The notes beneath the pieces were generated by a model that was not told the origin of the DNA, searched no databases, and saw only the letters and a program-made list of their open reading frames with translations. From positions 4,774,001 to 4,838,000 of the forward strand of contig NZ_RBKU01000001.1 of NCBI RefSeq assembly GCF_003633615.1: a stretch of 64,000 bases of DNA, read 5' to 3'. Positions 50,859 through 57,719 of this stretch are shown here, piece after piece. Position 1 is the stretch's first letter, and the number at the start of each line of letters is the position of its first letter. A program made the position numbers and the translations under genes. This stretch comes from Mucilaginibacter gracilis. Lineage in GTDB: Bacteria > Bacteroidota > Bacteroidia > Sphingobacteriales > Sphingobacteriaceae.

Positions 50859-51131
50859 TTAATTAGGATAATGTATTTAGTTCGCAGTGTATTTTAAAGT
50901 CCAATCCCGATGCTTCCGCAAGTGATTGGCTGCCGCCAGCGTCCACGGCTGGTGGTTAATAGGCAAAGTGCAGTCAACAGTTGTCCGTAGCCTTTAACTA
51001 CAGATCCTTGCGCAATACATGTTTTATAATAAGTTTGACAAGTTGGTAATGACCCAGGATGCACTTGTTCTCCGACGGTACATCGTTTGAAACACATTGG
51101 GAAGAAAATGTAGCTACTGGTGAGAAGGTAA
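50859..51131. other. Intergenic region with breakpoint repeat 3 and decayed sequence
   Basis: Holds the third breakpoint repeat (50905-50960), then CAGTTGTCCGTAG (50978-50990), a motif shared with 51611 and 52138, and AT-rich decayed DNA with no frame over 60 codons that I can support. Confidence 0.5.
50905..50960. repeat. RHS breakpoint repeat, copy 3 (diverged)
   Basis: Copy with AATCCCGATGCTTCCGCAAG and the hairpin CCGCCAGCG-TCCA-CGGCTGGTGG ending GTTAAT. It has three substitutions relative to copy 1. No RHS core follows, so here the cassette behind it has been lost apart from the tip remnant at 51132-51206. Confidence 0.8.
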
Positions 51132-51206
51132 ATTAAAGTAAAACAAAATGATGTTAAAACGCCAAGTACAGAAGAATTAAATCCAAAAGATCCAAATCAT
51201 AATTAG
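51132..51206 (+). pseudogene. C-terminal remnant of an RHS-type toxin tip
   Basis: A frame open only from 51132, reading KQNDVKTPSTEELNPKDPNH then a stop at 51204-51206. It ends 4 bp before the orphan immunity gene. The Pro/Lys/Asn-rich end resembles the ends of toxin tips in this family of loci. The rest of the tip has been deleted. Confidence 0.5.
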
Positions 51207-51210
51207 TAAT

Positions 51211-51606
51211 ATGAAAGTAAGGTGCAATTCAGTCAAAATAAGTGATAGTAATCTTCATACCTTAGGTAAAAATGCTGCCGCAAAGAACCACTTTAATATA
51301 ACCATCGGAAAAGAGTACGTGGTATTTGGCCTGATTTTCGGTTTTGATGATTGGGGATGCGGATGTTTTGCTCAAATTTTGTCTGACTATGACCATTTAA
51401 TACAGGTACCAATAATATTATTTGATATAGTTGATAATAGGATTTCAAATTATTGGGACTTAAGGAAGTCAGTAGATGGAAATATAACACTTTGGCCTTC
51501 TTCATTTTACCTTGAGTATTATCACGATGACTTGTTTGAAGAAGTACCGGACATCGTTGCTGATTTTAAAAAAGTAAAGCAGTCGATAATAACGGAATTT
51601 GAATAA
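51211..51606 (+). CDS. Orphan immunity-type protein
   Basis: A 131-residue protein (MKVRCNSVKISDSNLHTLGK...) with an acidic, aromatic-rich C-terminal half (DYDHLIQVPIILFDIVDN, SFYLEYYHDDLFEEVPD). No family is recognised. It stands directly after a toxin-tip remnant and within the string of RHS immunity genes, so it is probably an immunity gene kept after loss of its toxin. Confidence 0.6.
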   Translation: MKVRCNSVKISDSNLHTLGKNAAAKNHFNITIGKEYVVFGLIFGFDDWGCGCFAQILSDYDHLIQVPIILFDIVDNRISNYWDLRKSVDGNITLWPSSFYLEYYHDDLFEEVPDIVADFKKVKQSIITEFE

Positions 51607-51610
51607 TTCC

Positions 51611-51650
51611 CCAGTTGTCCGTAATCTACCGATGTTCGAATGGCTCCGGC
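51611..51650. repeat. Second interspersed repeat, copy A
   Basis: CCAGTTGTCCGTAATCTACC...TGTTCGAATGGCTCCGGC. A 40-bp unit that recurs with seven substitutions at 52138-52177; its first 13 bases also occur at 50978. Each copy follows an orphan immunity gene. Confidence 0.7.
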
Positions 51651-51689
51651 GAAAACAGCTATGCCTGTAGTTTGTAACCGCTGAGCCTT

Positions 51690-51884
51690 TGGGCTGCCAC
51701 TGGGGCGTCGGTCGGTGGTGCAATAGGCTTTTATATAGGTAAAGCGGGTGCCGGTGATATGCTAAATGTATTGAAGGACTTTTACCTTAAGCAATCACCG
51801 GGAGTGAAAGTAAATGAATCGGAGGTTTTGATGAAAGGCACTGTTTCGGGTGCTAAAACAACAACTGTAACACCTCAAAATTGA
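51690..51884 (+). pseudogene. Remnant of an RHS-type toxin tip
   Basis: A frame without a start, reading ATGASVGGAIGFYIGKAGAG then DMLNVLKDFYLKQSPG and ending at TGA 51882-51884. The Gly/Ala-rich lead resembles the linker after the RHS core in the intact cassettes. It ends 6 bp before the 51891-52151 gene. Confidence 0.55.
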
Positions 51885-51890
51885 TTTAAT

Positions 51891-52151
51891 ATGCAAAGAT
51901 TCCCCATGCTTAAAGAAACACAGGTAGCATTGTCAAGAGCCGATGTTAATACTGGTATCGTATTGGATGAGCTAAATAATTATGCTGTAAATGACAATCA
52001 AACGGTTTTTACAATATTTGAGGATGCGATCCAAGCCTTGAATACCGCTAAATTAATAATTGCTGGAAATAAAAAGGTGGAATGTTATATTCATGACAAG
52101 GACCACAAATTGCTTTATTTTCTAAATTCAGGAAACTCCAGTCGTCCTTAA
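51891..52151 (+). CDS. Small orphan immunity-type protein
   Basis: An 86-residue protein (MQRFPMLKETQVALSRADVN...) with strand-helix-strand segments (TVFTIFEDAIQALNTAKLI, KKVECYIHDKDHKLLYFL). Its last codons run into copy B of the second interspersed repeat, so the natural C-terminus may have been replaced. By position behind a toxin-tip remnant it is a likely orphan immunity gene. No family is recognised. Confidence 0.55.
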   Translation: MQRFPMLKETQVALSRADVNTGIVLDELNNYAVNDNQTVFTIFEDAIQALNTAKLIIAGNKKVECYIHDKDHKLLYFLNSGNSSRP

Positions 52152-52177
52152 TCTACCGCTGTTCCAATGTCTCCGAC
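52138..52177. repeat. Second interspersed repeat, copy B
   Basis: CCAGTCGTCCTTAATCTACC...TGTTCCAATGTCTCCGAC, a diverged copy of 51611-51650. It overlaps the 3' end of the small gene at 51891-52151. Confidence 0.65.
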
Positions 52178-52232
52178 TCGAAAGGCTATCGGCGCTTGGC
52201 GCGTACAAGTTTATATCTTTCCAACATATAAG

Positions 52233-52273
52233 CCTTAGTATAGTTTATCGAAATGATATAAACTATACTAAGG
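52233..52273. terminator. Perfect 16-bp inverted repeat ending the RHS locus
   Basis: CCTTAGTATAGTTTAT at 52233-52248 is mirrored exactly at 52258-52273 with a 9-nt loop. It lies in the RHS remnant zone, just before the last tip fragment and the convergent minus-strand gene. It may be a terminator or the scar of a small palindromic element. Confidence 0.5.
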
Positions 52274-52285
52274 TCTATAAAAATA

Positions 52286-52351
52286 GATCCAAGATCAAAT
52301 CCGTATGCCCCTGGTGCAGGTCATCATCCTACTAAGTGGTCATCCCGGTAA
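52286..52351 (+). pseudogene. Last toxin-tip remnant (GAGHHPTKWSSR end)
   Basis: Reads DPRSNPYAPGAGHHPTKWSS then R and a TAA at 52349-52351. The end resembles the final residues of polymorphic toxin tips. No immunity gene follows; the next gene is on the other strand, 3 bp away. It marks the right boundary of the RHS locus. Confidence 0.5.
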
Positions 52352-52354
52352 ACG

Positions 52355-52612
52355 TCACGATTGATCCGCCAGGAACGCTAACGACAATTCCGGCTTTCCG
52401 AAGTCTCTTAATTGTTCGTTTATGGAGTTTAAATTCCTCATGACATCCGGGGTCGGTGTCAATTGCCCCGCCTGGATTAAGCGGATTTGCTCGACACCGT
52501 ACATGCGCAACTGAAAACTCAGAACACCGATATCGTCGCAGTTTTGGAGTTCTTCAGTAGACGCTAATTGATAGGGCAGGTCGATGATATTTGATTGCTG
52601 TGATTTTGTCAT
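52355..52612 (-). CDS. 85-residue hypothetical protein (paralogue A)
   Basis: Start MTKSQQSNIIDLPY at 52612, chosen because it makes the protein 85 residues, equal to its relative at 54444-54701. Shared motif: LASxxELQxCDDIGxLSFQL then GVEQIRLIQAG, and a C-terminal LxxFGxPELSLxFL. No known domain is recognised. The gene is divergent from the DUF4143 ATPase with a 14-bp inverted repeat between them, and the two paralogues flank that ATPase, suggesting a shared, possibly toxin-antidote-like or regulatory, role. Confidence 0.7.
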   Translation of the reverse strand: MTKSQQSNIIDLPYQLASTEELQNCDDIGVLSFQLRMYGVEQIRLIQAGQLTPTPDVMRNLNSINEQLRDFGKPELSLAFLADQS

Positions 52613-52660
52613 AGAAACCCTCGTAGCATGTCCACACATTTAAACTTTATCGAAATTTAT

Positions 52661-52697
52661 CCTTGTAATTATAACATTAAGTATTATAATTGCAAGG
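52661..52697. promoter_or_regulatory. 14-bp inverted repeat abutting the ATPase start codon
   Basis: CCTTGTAATTATAA (52661-52674) and TTATAATTGCAAGG (52684-52697) form an inverted repeat with one mismatch and end directly at the ATG at 52698. It covers the ribosome-binding zone of the ATPase and the promoter zone of the divergent small gene, so it is a probable operator. Confidence 0.55.
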
Positions 52698-53882
52698 ATG
52701 ATTAATAGAGAAGCACAAGCCGAAATCGTAACGCTGATGCAGGAATTTCCTGCGGTCGGCCTTTTAGGGCCTCGTCAGGTGGGTAAAACCACATTGGCTG
52801 AAACCATTGCCGCACTGTTTAGCCCTGAACCCATTTATCTTGATTTAGAGAATCCTTCCGATCAAGCCAAATTAAGCGACCCCGAAGATTATTTTGAGCG
52901 CAACAAGGGGACGCTCATCATTCTTGATGAAATCCAGCGTGTGCCGGAATTGTTCCAGGTATTGCGGGGCGTCATTGACCGTCGCCGCCGTCAGGGGCTT
53001 AAACATGGGCAGTTTCTAATCCTGGGTTCCGCCTCGCTTGACCTCTTAAAACAATCATCCGAAACACTTGCCGGACGGATTGCCTATAAAGAGTTATCAG
53101 GGTTCAATGCTACGGAAGTAGCACCGAAGGACAGCAATCAGCAGGACCTACTGTGGCTGCGCGGCGGTTTCCCGGATAGTTTTTTGGCGAAGACCGATGA
53201 GGCAAGCTTACGCTGGCGTTTAAATTTCATCAGTACCTATCTGGAGAGGGACGTGCCTCAATTTGGTGGGCGCATACCGGCCGTTACCTTACGCCGCTTG
53301 TGGACGATGCTGGCGCATAATCAGGGCGGTCAGCTTAACATGGCCCAATTGGGAGCCAATCTTGATGTGACGATACCGACTACCAAAAGATACCTCGAAT
53401 TGCTTGAGGATTTACTGCTTATCCGCGCCATCCGTCCGTGGTTTGGCAATATCGGTAAACGGCTCGTCAAAGCTCCGAAAATATATATCCGGGATAGCGG
53501 CATTGTTCATGCCTTGCTGAATCTCACCACCGTGGACGATATATTAGGGCACCCGGTCGTCGGGGCGAGTTGGGAGGCTTTTATCGTTGAAAACCTGATC
53601 TCCTGTCTTCCCATTGGCGTTACGCCCTGGTTTTACAGGACAGCCGCCGGGGCAGAAATCGATCTGGTCATCGAAAAAAATGCAAAAAGAAAATACGCCA
53701 TCGAGATCAAACGTTCGTTAGCGCCGACTGTATCTAAAGGTTTCTATCTCGGTTGCGAAGATATAGGTGCCACGCACCAATATGTTGTTTATCCCGGCAA
53801 GGAAAAGTTCACGATAGGTAAAAATATTACCGCGATGCCATTGCTTGATATGATGGAAGAATTACGCTCTATCAATAAGTAG
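52698..53882 (+). CDS. AAA+ ATPase with DUF4143 domain
   Basis: A 394-residue ATPase of the AAA_14/DUF4143 family. Walker A is GPRQVGKTT at residues 24-32, Walker B is GTLIILDEIQRVPEL near 69-83, and the DUF4143 domain with a restriction-endonuclease-like C-terminal end (AGAEIDLVIEKNAKRKYAIEIKRS near 325-348) follows. The E-x-D...E-x-K arrangement is a PD-(D/E)xK-like signature. Function of the family is unsettled. It is common in accessory regions. Confidence 0.92.
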   Translation: MINREAQAEIVTLMQEFPAVGLLGPRQVGKTTLAETIAALFSPEPIYLDLENPSDQAKLSDPEDYFERNKGTLIILDEIQRVPELFQVLRGVIDRRRRQGLKHGQFLILGSASLDLLKQSSETLAGRIAYKELSGFNATEVAPKDSNQQDLLWLRGGFPDSFLAKTDEASLRWRLNFISTYLERDVPQFGGRIPAVTLRRLWTMLAHNQGGQLNMAQLGANLDVTIPTTKRYLELLEDLLLIRAIRPWFGNIGKRLVKAPKIYIRDSGIVHALLNLTTVDDILGHPVVGASWEAFIVENLISCLPIGVTPWFYRTAAGAEIDLVIEKNAKRKYAIEIKRSLAPTVSKGFYLGCEDIGATHQYVVYPGKEKFTIGKNITAMPLLDMMEELRSINK

Positions 53883-53996
53883 GCAGTGCATCAATATAGA
53901 AGCAAAAGCCCTGCATATTATTTGTAGGCAATAATCGCGCGTATTTTTATTTTTTTATAAAAACCGTATATTTAGCCAAAGCAAATTCTCAAAGCG

Positions 53997-54425
53997 ATGG
54001 CAAATGCAGTAGAAGACGCCCTGAACCGGGCAAACGCCGAACAGCGCGAACGGGCGATGGCTACGATTGAGGAAGCCCGCCGCAATATCCTCAATGCTGA
54101 TATACAAATGGCGAACTCCCCATCGGGAGATTTTGCAGTTATCAAATCGCGTAACGAACAAATCATTGATGAGGCTCAACGCTCGATCCCTGTCGAAACC
54201 ATGCAAAGCGTTGATAGCGTGTCCGCTCCAATGAACACACCGCCGATGCACGGAATTGTCAATTCCGAACCGGTAGAACTTAACCCTACTTTCAGATCTA
54301 CTATTGAAAGTATAGAGCAAGGCAGCGGCAATAATTACCTCAATCAAAATGCCGTTGACCGGGCAATGACCAGAACGCCACAGGAAAGTCAAAGCCATGA
54401 CCAACAACAGTCTATGGAGCGATGA
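53997..54425 (+). CDS. Hypothetical helical protein of the mobile element
   Basis: A 142-residue protein with a helical N-terminus (DALNRANAEQRERAMATIEEARRNIL) and a low-complexity polar second half ending TPQESQSHDQQQSMER. No family is recognised. It lies 115 bp after the ATPase and converges on the small paralogue gene at 54444. Comparable Gln/Asn-rich small proteins occur near conjugation genes, but no function is assigned. Confidence 0.65.
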   Translation: MANAVEDALNRANAEQRERAMATIEEARRNILNADIQMANSPSGDFAVIKSRNEQIIDEAQRSIPVETMQSVDSVSAPMNTPPMHGIVNSEPVELNPTFRSTIESIEQGSGNNYLNQNAVDRAMTRTPQESQSHDQQQSMER

Positions 54426-54443
54426 TTGCTCACAACGAAGCCG

Positions 54444-54701
54444 TCAGGGACGGCTACTTAAAAAATCCAATGACAACTCGGGCCTTCCAAATTCTTTAAG
54501 CAACTGGTTAATATCTTTTAGATTTTGTGCTGCCGTATGAGGATCGAGTTTTCCTGCCTGGATCAAACGAATCTGCTCGACACCAAATAACCGCAACTGG
54601 AAAGATAGCGCACCGATATCATCACAGCCTTGCAGTTCCTGCGCTGAAGCTAACCGGTACGGTGATGCGATGACCTGACCCTGCTTTGATGTATTTATCA
54701 T
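54444..54701 (-). CDS. 85-residue hypothetical protein (paralogue B)
   Basis: Close relative of the 52355-52612 product: SPYRLASAQELQGCDDIGAL then SFQLRLFGVEQIRLIQAGKL and EFGRPELSLDFLSS. Same length and same strand. The pair encloses the DUF4143 ATPase and the 53997-54425 gene. No known family is recognised. Confidence 0.7.
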   Translation of the reverse strand: MINTSKQGQVIASPYRLASAQELQGCDDIGALSFQLRLFGVEQIRLIQAGKLDPHTAAQNLKDINQLLKEFGRPELSLDFLSSRP

Positions 54702-54850
54702 AGCGAAATAATAGCATACAGGGTGATGGATTGATATGACGTTTTTTTAAAATGCCGTAGACCCTGCGATGGAAAGACCATCGCAGGGAGCAGGGCAACA
54801 CGAACAGCAGCGGACTACGATCTGTCACAAAATAAATAATATTAAAAAAT

Positions 54851-54868
54851 ATTTTGAATTTTCAAAAT
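54851..54868. promoter_or_regulatory. 8-bp inverted repeat upstream of the coupling ATPase
   Basis: ATTTTGAA-TT-TTCAAAAT at 54851-54868, 33 bp before the ATG at 54902, in an AT-rich intergenic region. A probable operator or promoter element for the transfer genes. Confidence 0.4.
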
Positions 54869-54901
54869 GATATTTTAGCTTAGGATTGCAAAATCCTTTA
54901 T

Positions 54902-56329
54902 ATGACTTCACCGGATTTCAACCTGGACCATATTATTTATTCGTTTAATAACGAAGAGCATTTTACGATAGGCAACGCCTGCGAAGGCGTGCAAATTTTT
55001 GGCGGTATCGGCTCCGGTAAAACCAGCGGCAGCGGTGAGGCGCTTGCCCGCGCCTTTTTGAAGTCCGGCTTTGGCGGATTGGTGCTTTGCGCCAAAAAGG
55101 ACGTGCTGGACGACTGGAAACGCTACGCCCAGGAAACCGGACGAGCCGACCAGCTCCTGGTATTCGATGGTTCCGGCAATTTCGTTTTTCCCTTCCTGCA
55201 ATACGAGATTGAGCGGGAAGGTGAGGGGGCCGGGTATACCGATAATTTGGTGCGGCTATTTACCACCATTTACGAAGCCATTGACCGAAGTGTCAAAAGC
55301 GAAGGCAGCGACCCTTATTGGGAACGCGCCATGCAGCAGTTACTAAGGAACACCATCGACCTTTGCATGATTGCACGCGGTATCGTTTCGGTGCCCCTCA
55401 TTCGTGATGTGATCCTATCGGCACCGGTCAGCGTTGCCCAGATCGATACGGATGAATGGAAAAATAAAAGCCTTTGCTGGAAGCTGCTATTGGAAGGCTA
55501 CGGAAGGGACCTCGATAAATGGGCAAGGCATGATTTCGATAGCACGGCATCGTTCTGGTTAGAGGAATACCCCAACCTCGCCGAAAAAACCCGCAGCAGC
55601 ATCTTATCGACACTAACCACGATGATGGACATATTTCTGCGCAGGCCCTTCCGCATGCTGTTTTCGGAAATGCCCGACGACAGGCGTAAGATCGCCTACC
55701 CTGAATTGACCCATAAGGGTGTCATAATCGTGCTGAACCTGCCGGTAAAGGAATTCGGCGAGGCGGGCAGGGCGGCACAGGTGGTGTATAAATATCTTTG
55801 GCAGCAAGCGGTGGAGCGCCGGGCGACAACAAACAAAACCGTCCCGGTTTTTCTTTGGGTGGATGAGGCGCAAAATTTCGTGACGGAATATGATATGCAG
55901 TTTCAGGCCACGGCCCGAAGTACCCGTGCCTGCACCGTGTACCTGACACAGAACCTGCCGAACTATTACGCCATCATGGGCGGCAGCCAAAGCAAATACC
56001 GGGTGGATTCGCTTTTAGGAAACCTGCAAACCAAGATATGGCATGCCAACAGCGACCCGACAACGAATGAGCAGGCAGCGGAAACGATCGGCCGGAGCTG
56101 GCAGTTCCGGCAAACATCGGGGGAAAGCTATGGCGCGGATTTCTTCAATATGAGTAGCGGTAAAAATGAAAGCTTTGATTACGACGTCCCGCCGCAAGCC
56201 TTTACCAAGCTGCGCAAGGGCGGAACCCTGAATGATAAAATAGTGGAGGCCATCGTATTTCAGAATGGCCGTATCTGGAATAACAACCAAACGCATCTTT
56301 TAGCACAGTTCAAGCAATATGGACCATAA
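54902..56329 (+). CDS. VirD4/TraD-type coupling ATPase without membrane anchor
   Basis: A 475-residue ATPase. Walker A is GGIGSGKTS at residues 34-42, close to the N-terminus; the Walker B/TraM-recognition segment is VFLWVDEAQNFVTEYD near 320-335, followed by RSTRACTVYLTQNLPNYYAI. Typical coupling proteins have two N-terminal membrane helices before the Walker A motif; here there are none. The next gene, which overlaps it by 11 bp, encodes a membrane protein. The two may form a split coupling protein. It should serve the MOBF relaxase downstream. Confidence 0.88.
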   Translation: MTSPDFNLDHIIYSFNNEEHFTIGNACEGVQIFGGIGSGKTSGSGEALARAFLKSGFGGLVLCAKKDVLDDWKRYAQETGRADQLLVFDGSGNFVFPFLQYEIEREGEGAGYTDNLVRLFTTIYEAIDRSVKSEGSDPYWERAMQQLLRNTIDLCMIARGIVSVPLIRDVILSAPVSVAQIDTDEWKNKSLCWKLLLEGYGRDLDKWARHDFDSTASFWLEEYPNLAEKTRSSILSTLTTMMDIFLRRPFRMLFSEMPDDRRKIAYPELTHKGVIIVLNLPVKEFGEAGRAAQVVYKYLWQQAVERRATTNKTVPVFLWVDEAQNFVTEYDMQFQATARSTRACTVYLTQNLPNYYAIMGGSQSKYRVDSLLGNLQTKIWHANSDPTTNEQAAETIGRSWQFRQTSGESYGADFFNMSSGKNESFDYDVPPQAFTKLRKGGTLNDKIVEAIVFQNGRIWNNNQTHLLAQFKQYGP

Positions 56330-57359
56330 GCTCATCATCAAACCCTTCGATAACGAGGAAGAAATAGATAAATCCCGGAAGGTCACCGGCATACAGAAAT
56401 GGGCGCGATCATCACGCACCATCGGTTTTATCATGCTATTCCTGGGATGGTTTACCATCCCGATGGAAGTATTTTTACGCAAGGACTTCGGCCAGCGCTG
56501 GTTCACGGCGATTAATTTTTATGCAGGCTTGTTTCTCATCGGTGTAGTGTCTGCCTTGCAATGGATTATCTATAGCGTTTGGCCTGGGTTAGAGGGCCGT
56601 CTCTTTATGCTCATGAACATTGGTCATGCTTTTGACGCCTACAGTGATTCGGAAAGCGTGGCAGGAACGAAGGCGGGTGATATGCTTCTTTTCGTTATTG
56701 CTTATCTTTTGATAGGTTCCTATCATTTATTCAAGATCAAATGGCGAAACCAGGCAGGGATCCCACTTCATTCCTTTGACGACGGCACATCTCATCTGGA
56801 ATGGCCTGCAGAATTACTGGCAAGGGCTCTGAATGTCCTTGCCCTGCCCATATTATCGACATACTTCGCATTAGTTCCCAAAGCGCAGCGCAAAGATAAG
56901 CCCTTTCCAAAACTCATTACGAATAAAGCTGCTTTCACTTCTACCTTTGTAGAGCCTACCGTCGTATTCTTTTTTGCTTTCATTTCAACCAGTGTCGAAA
57001 GCCTGTGGCTTTTTATTTCGGGGTTCGCGCTGATTATCCATGCCCACTGGAAGGAAATGGCCCGTAAGAATAAAATGCTCGATTTCCAGGATAGCCGGGT
57101 GGAAGCGGAATTGATGCGGGAATTAAGACAGGGTATTGCCAATAAAGGGGTGACAGATAAAAAGCTAACGGAAAACCCCCAAAAGGCTCCCCAGCCTGTG
57201 CCGCAGCCGGAAGTCAAATATCCTAAGTTAAGCGCCATTATCGAGGAAATGAACAGGCAGCGGGAGCATGTCAGAAATTCCAGGGTAACGGGTGACGGTA
57301 AAAAGCAGGCGATAGCAAATATCCTGGGAGGTTTGGCCCAATCAAAATCCGTCAATTAG
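56319..57359 (+). CDS. Multi-span membrane protein cotranslated with the coupling ATPase
   Basis: A 346-residue protein. It starts with a charged N-terminus (LIIKPFDNEEEIDKSRK), then has at least four hydrophobic helices (TIGFIMLFLGWFTIPM, FYAGLFLIGVVSALQWIIYS, MLLFVIAYLLIGSYHLF, and FAFISTSVESLWLFISGFAL) and a cytoplasmic charged tail (EEMNRQREHVRNSRVTGD). It overlaps the ATPase gene by 11 bp, so they are translationally coupled. I recognise no family. A likely role is membrane anchor of the coupling complex. Confidence 0.75.
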   Translation: MDHKLIIKPFDNEEEIDKSRKVTGIQKWARSSRTIGFIMLFLGWFTIPMEVFLRKDFGQRWFTAINFYAGLFLIGVVSALQWIIYSVWPGLEGRLFMLMNIGHAFDAYSDSESVAGTKAGDMLLFVIAYLLIGSYHLFKIKWRNQAGIPLHSFDDGTSHLEWPAELLARALNVLALPILSTYFALVPKAQRKDKPFPKLITNKAAFTSTFVEPTVVFFFAFISTSVESLWLFISGFALIIHAHWKEMARKNKMLDFQDSRVEAELMRELRQGIANKGVTDKKLTENPQKAPQPVPQPEVKYPKLSAIIEEMNRQREHVRNSRVTGDGKKQAIANILGGLAQSKSVN

Positions 57360-57719
57360 GATCGCTGCAACGAACAACCCGTCATCCTGCGTGTCGTTAC
57401 CGACATCCGCCTGTACATACCGCACCCGGTACGTAATCAGTTGTTCAAACAGTTTGGTGAGATTCCGTCCGGTAATGACGATCCTTTTTTGGTTGGTCTG
57501 AATTTCGATACCCGTATCCACATCAAAATGCATTGCCGTAAAATAAGAATACGGAAATGCCTTGCGGCTGCCATCCGGTAGCCGTAAATCGAGACAAACA
57601 GGGCTATTGCCGCGTTCTATCCCATAATAGGCGCAGGTCCAATCTTCGTCCGGTTCTGTGGCCGGAATATTACCGGCCAACTGCACTCTGCTCTGTTCGA
57701 GTCGCTGTCTGAAGTCCAT
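57342..57719 (-). CDS. Hypothetical protein downstream of the MOBF relaxase
   Basis: A 125-residue protein overlapping the end of the relaxase gene by 50 bp and converging with the membrane-protein gene (18-bp overlap). It is mostly beta (CLDLRLPDGSRKAFPYSYFT, FDVDTGIEIQTNQKRIVITG), then helix (RNLTKLFEQLITYRVRY). No family is recognised. Its overlap with the relaxase gene suggests coupled translation and a role in the transfer module. Confidence 0.7.
   Translation of the reverse strand: MDFRQRLEQSRVQLAGNIPATEPDEDWTCAYYGIERGNSPVCLDLRLPDGSRKAFPYSYFTAMHFDVDTGIEIQTNQKRIVITGRNLTKLFEQLITYRVRYVQADVGNDTQDDGLFVAAILIDGF

Noticed and set aside
56792..57355. 187-codon minus-strand frame inside the membrane-protein gene
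   Set aside because: It is antisense to a gene with coherent membrane helices and has Ser/Arg/Leu composition typical of a reverse-frame shadow.
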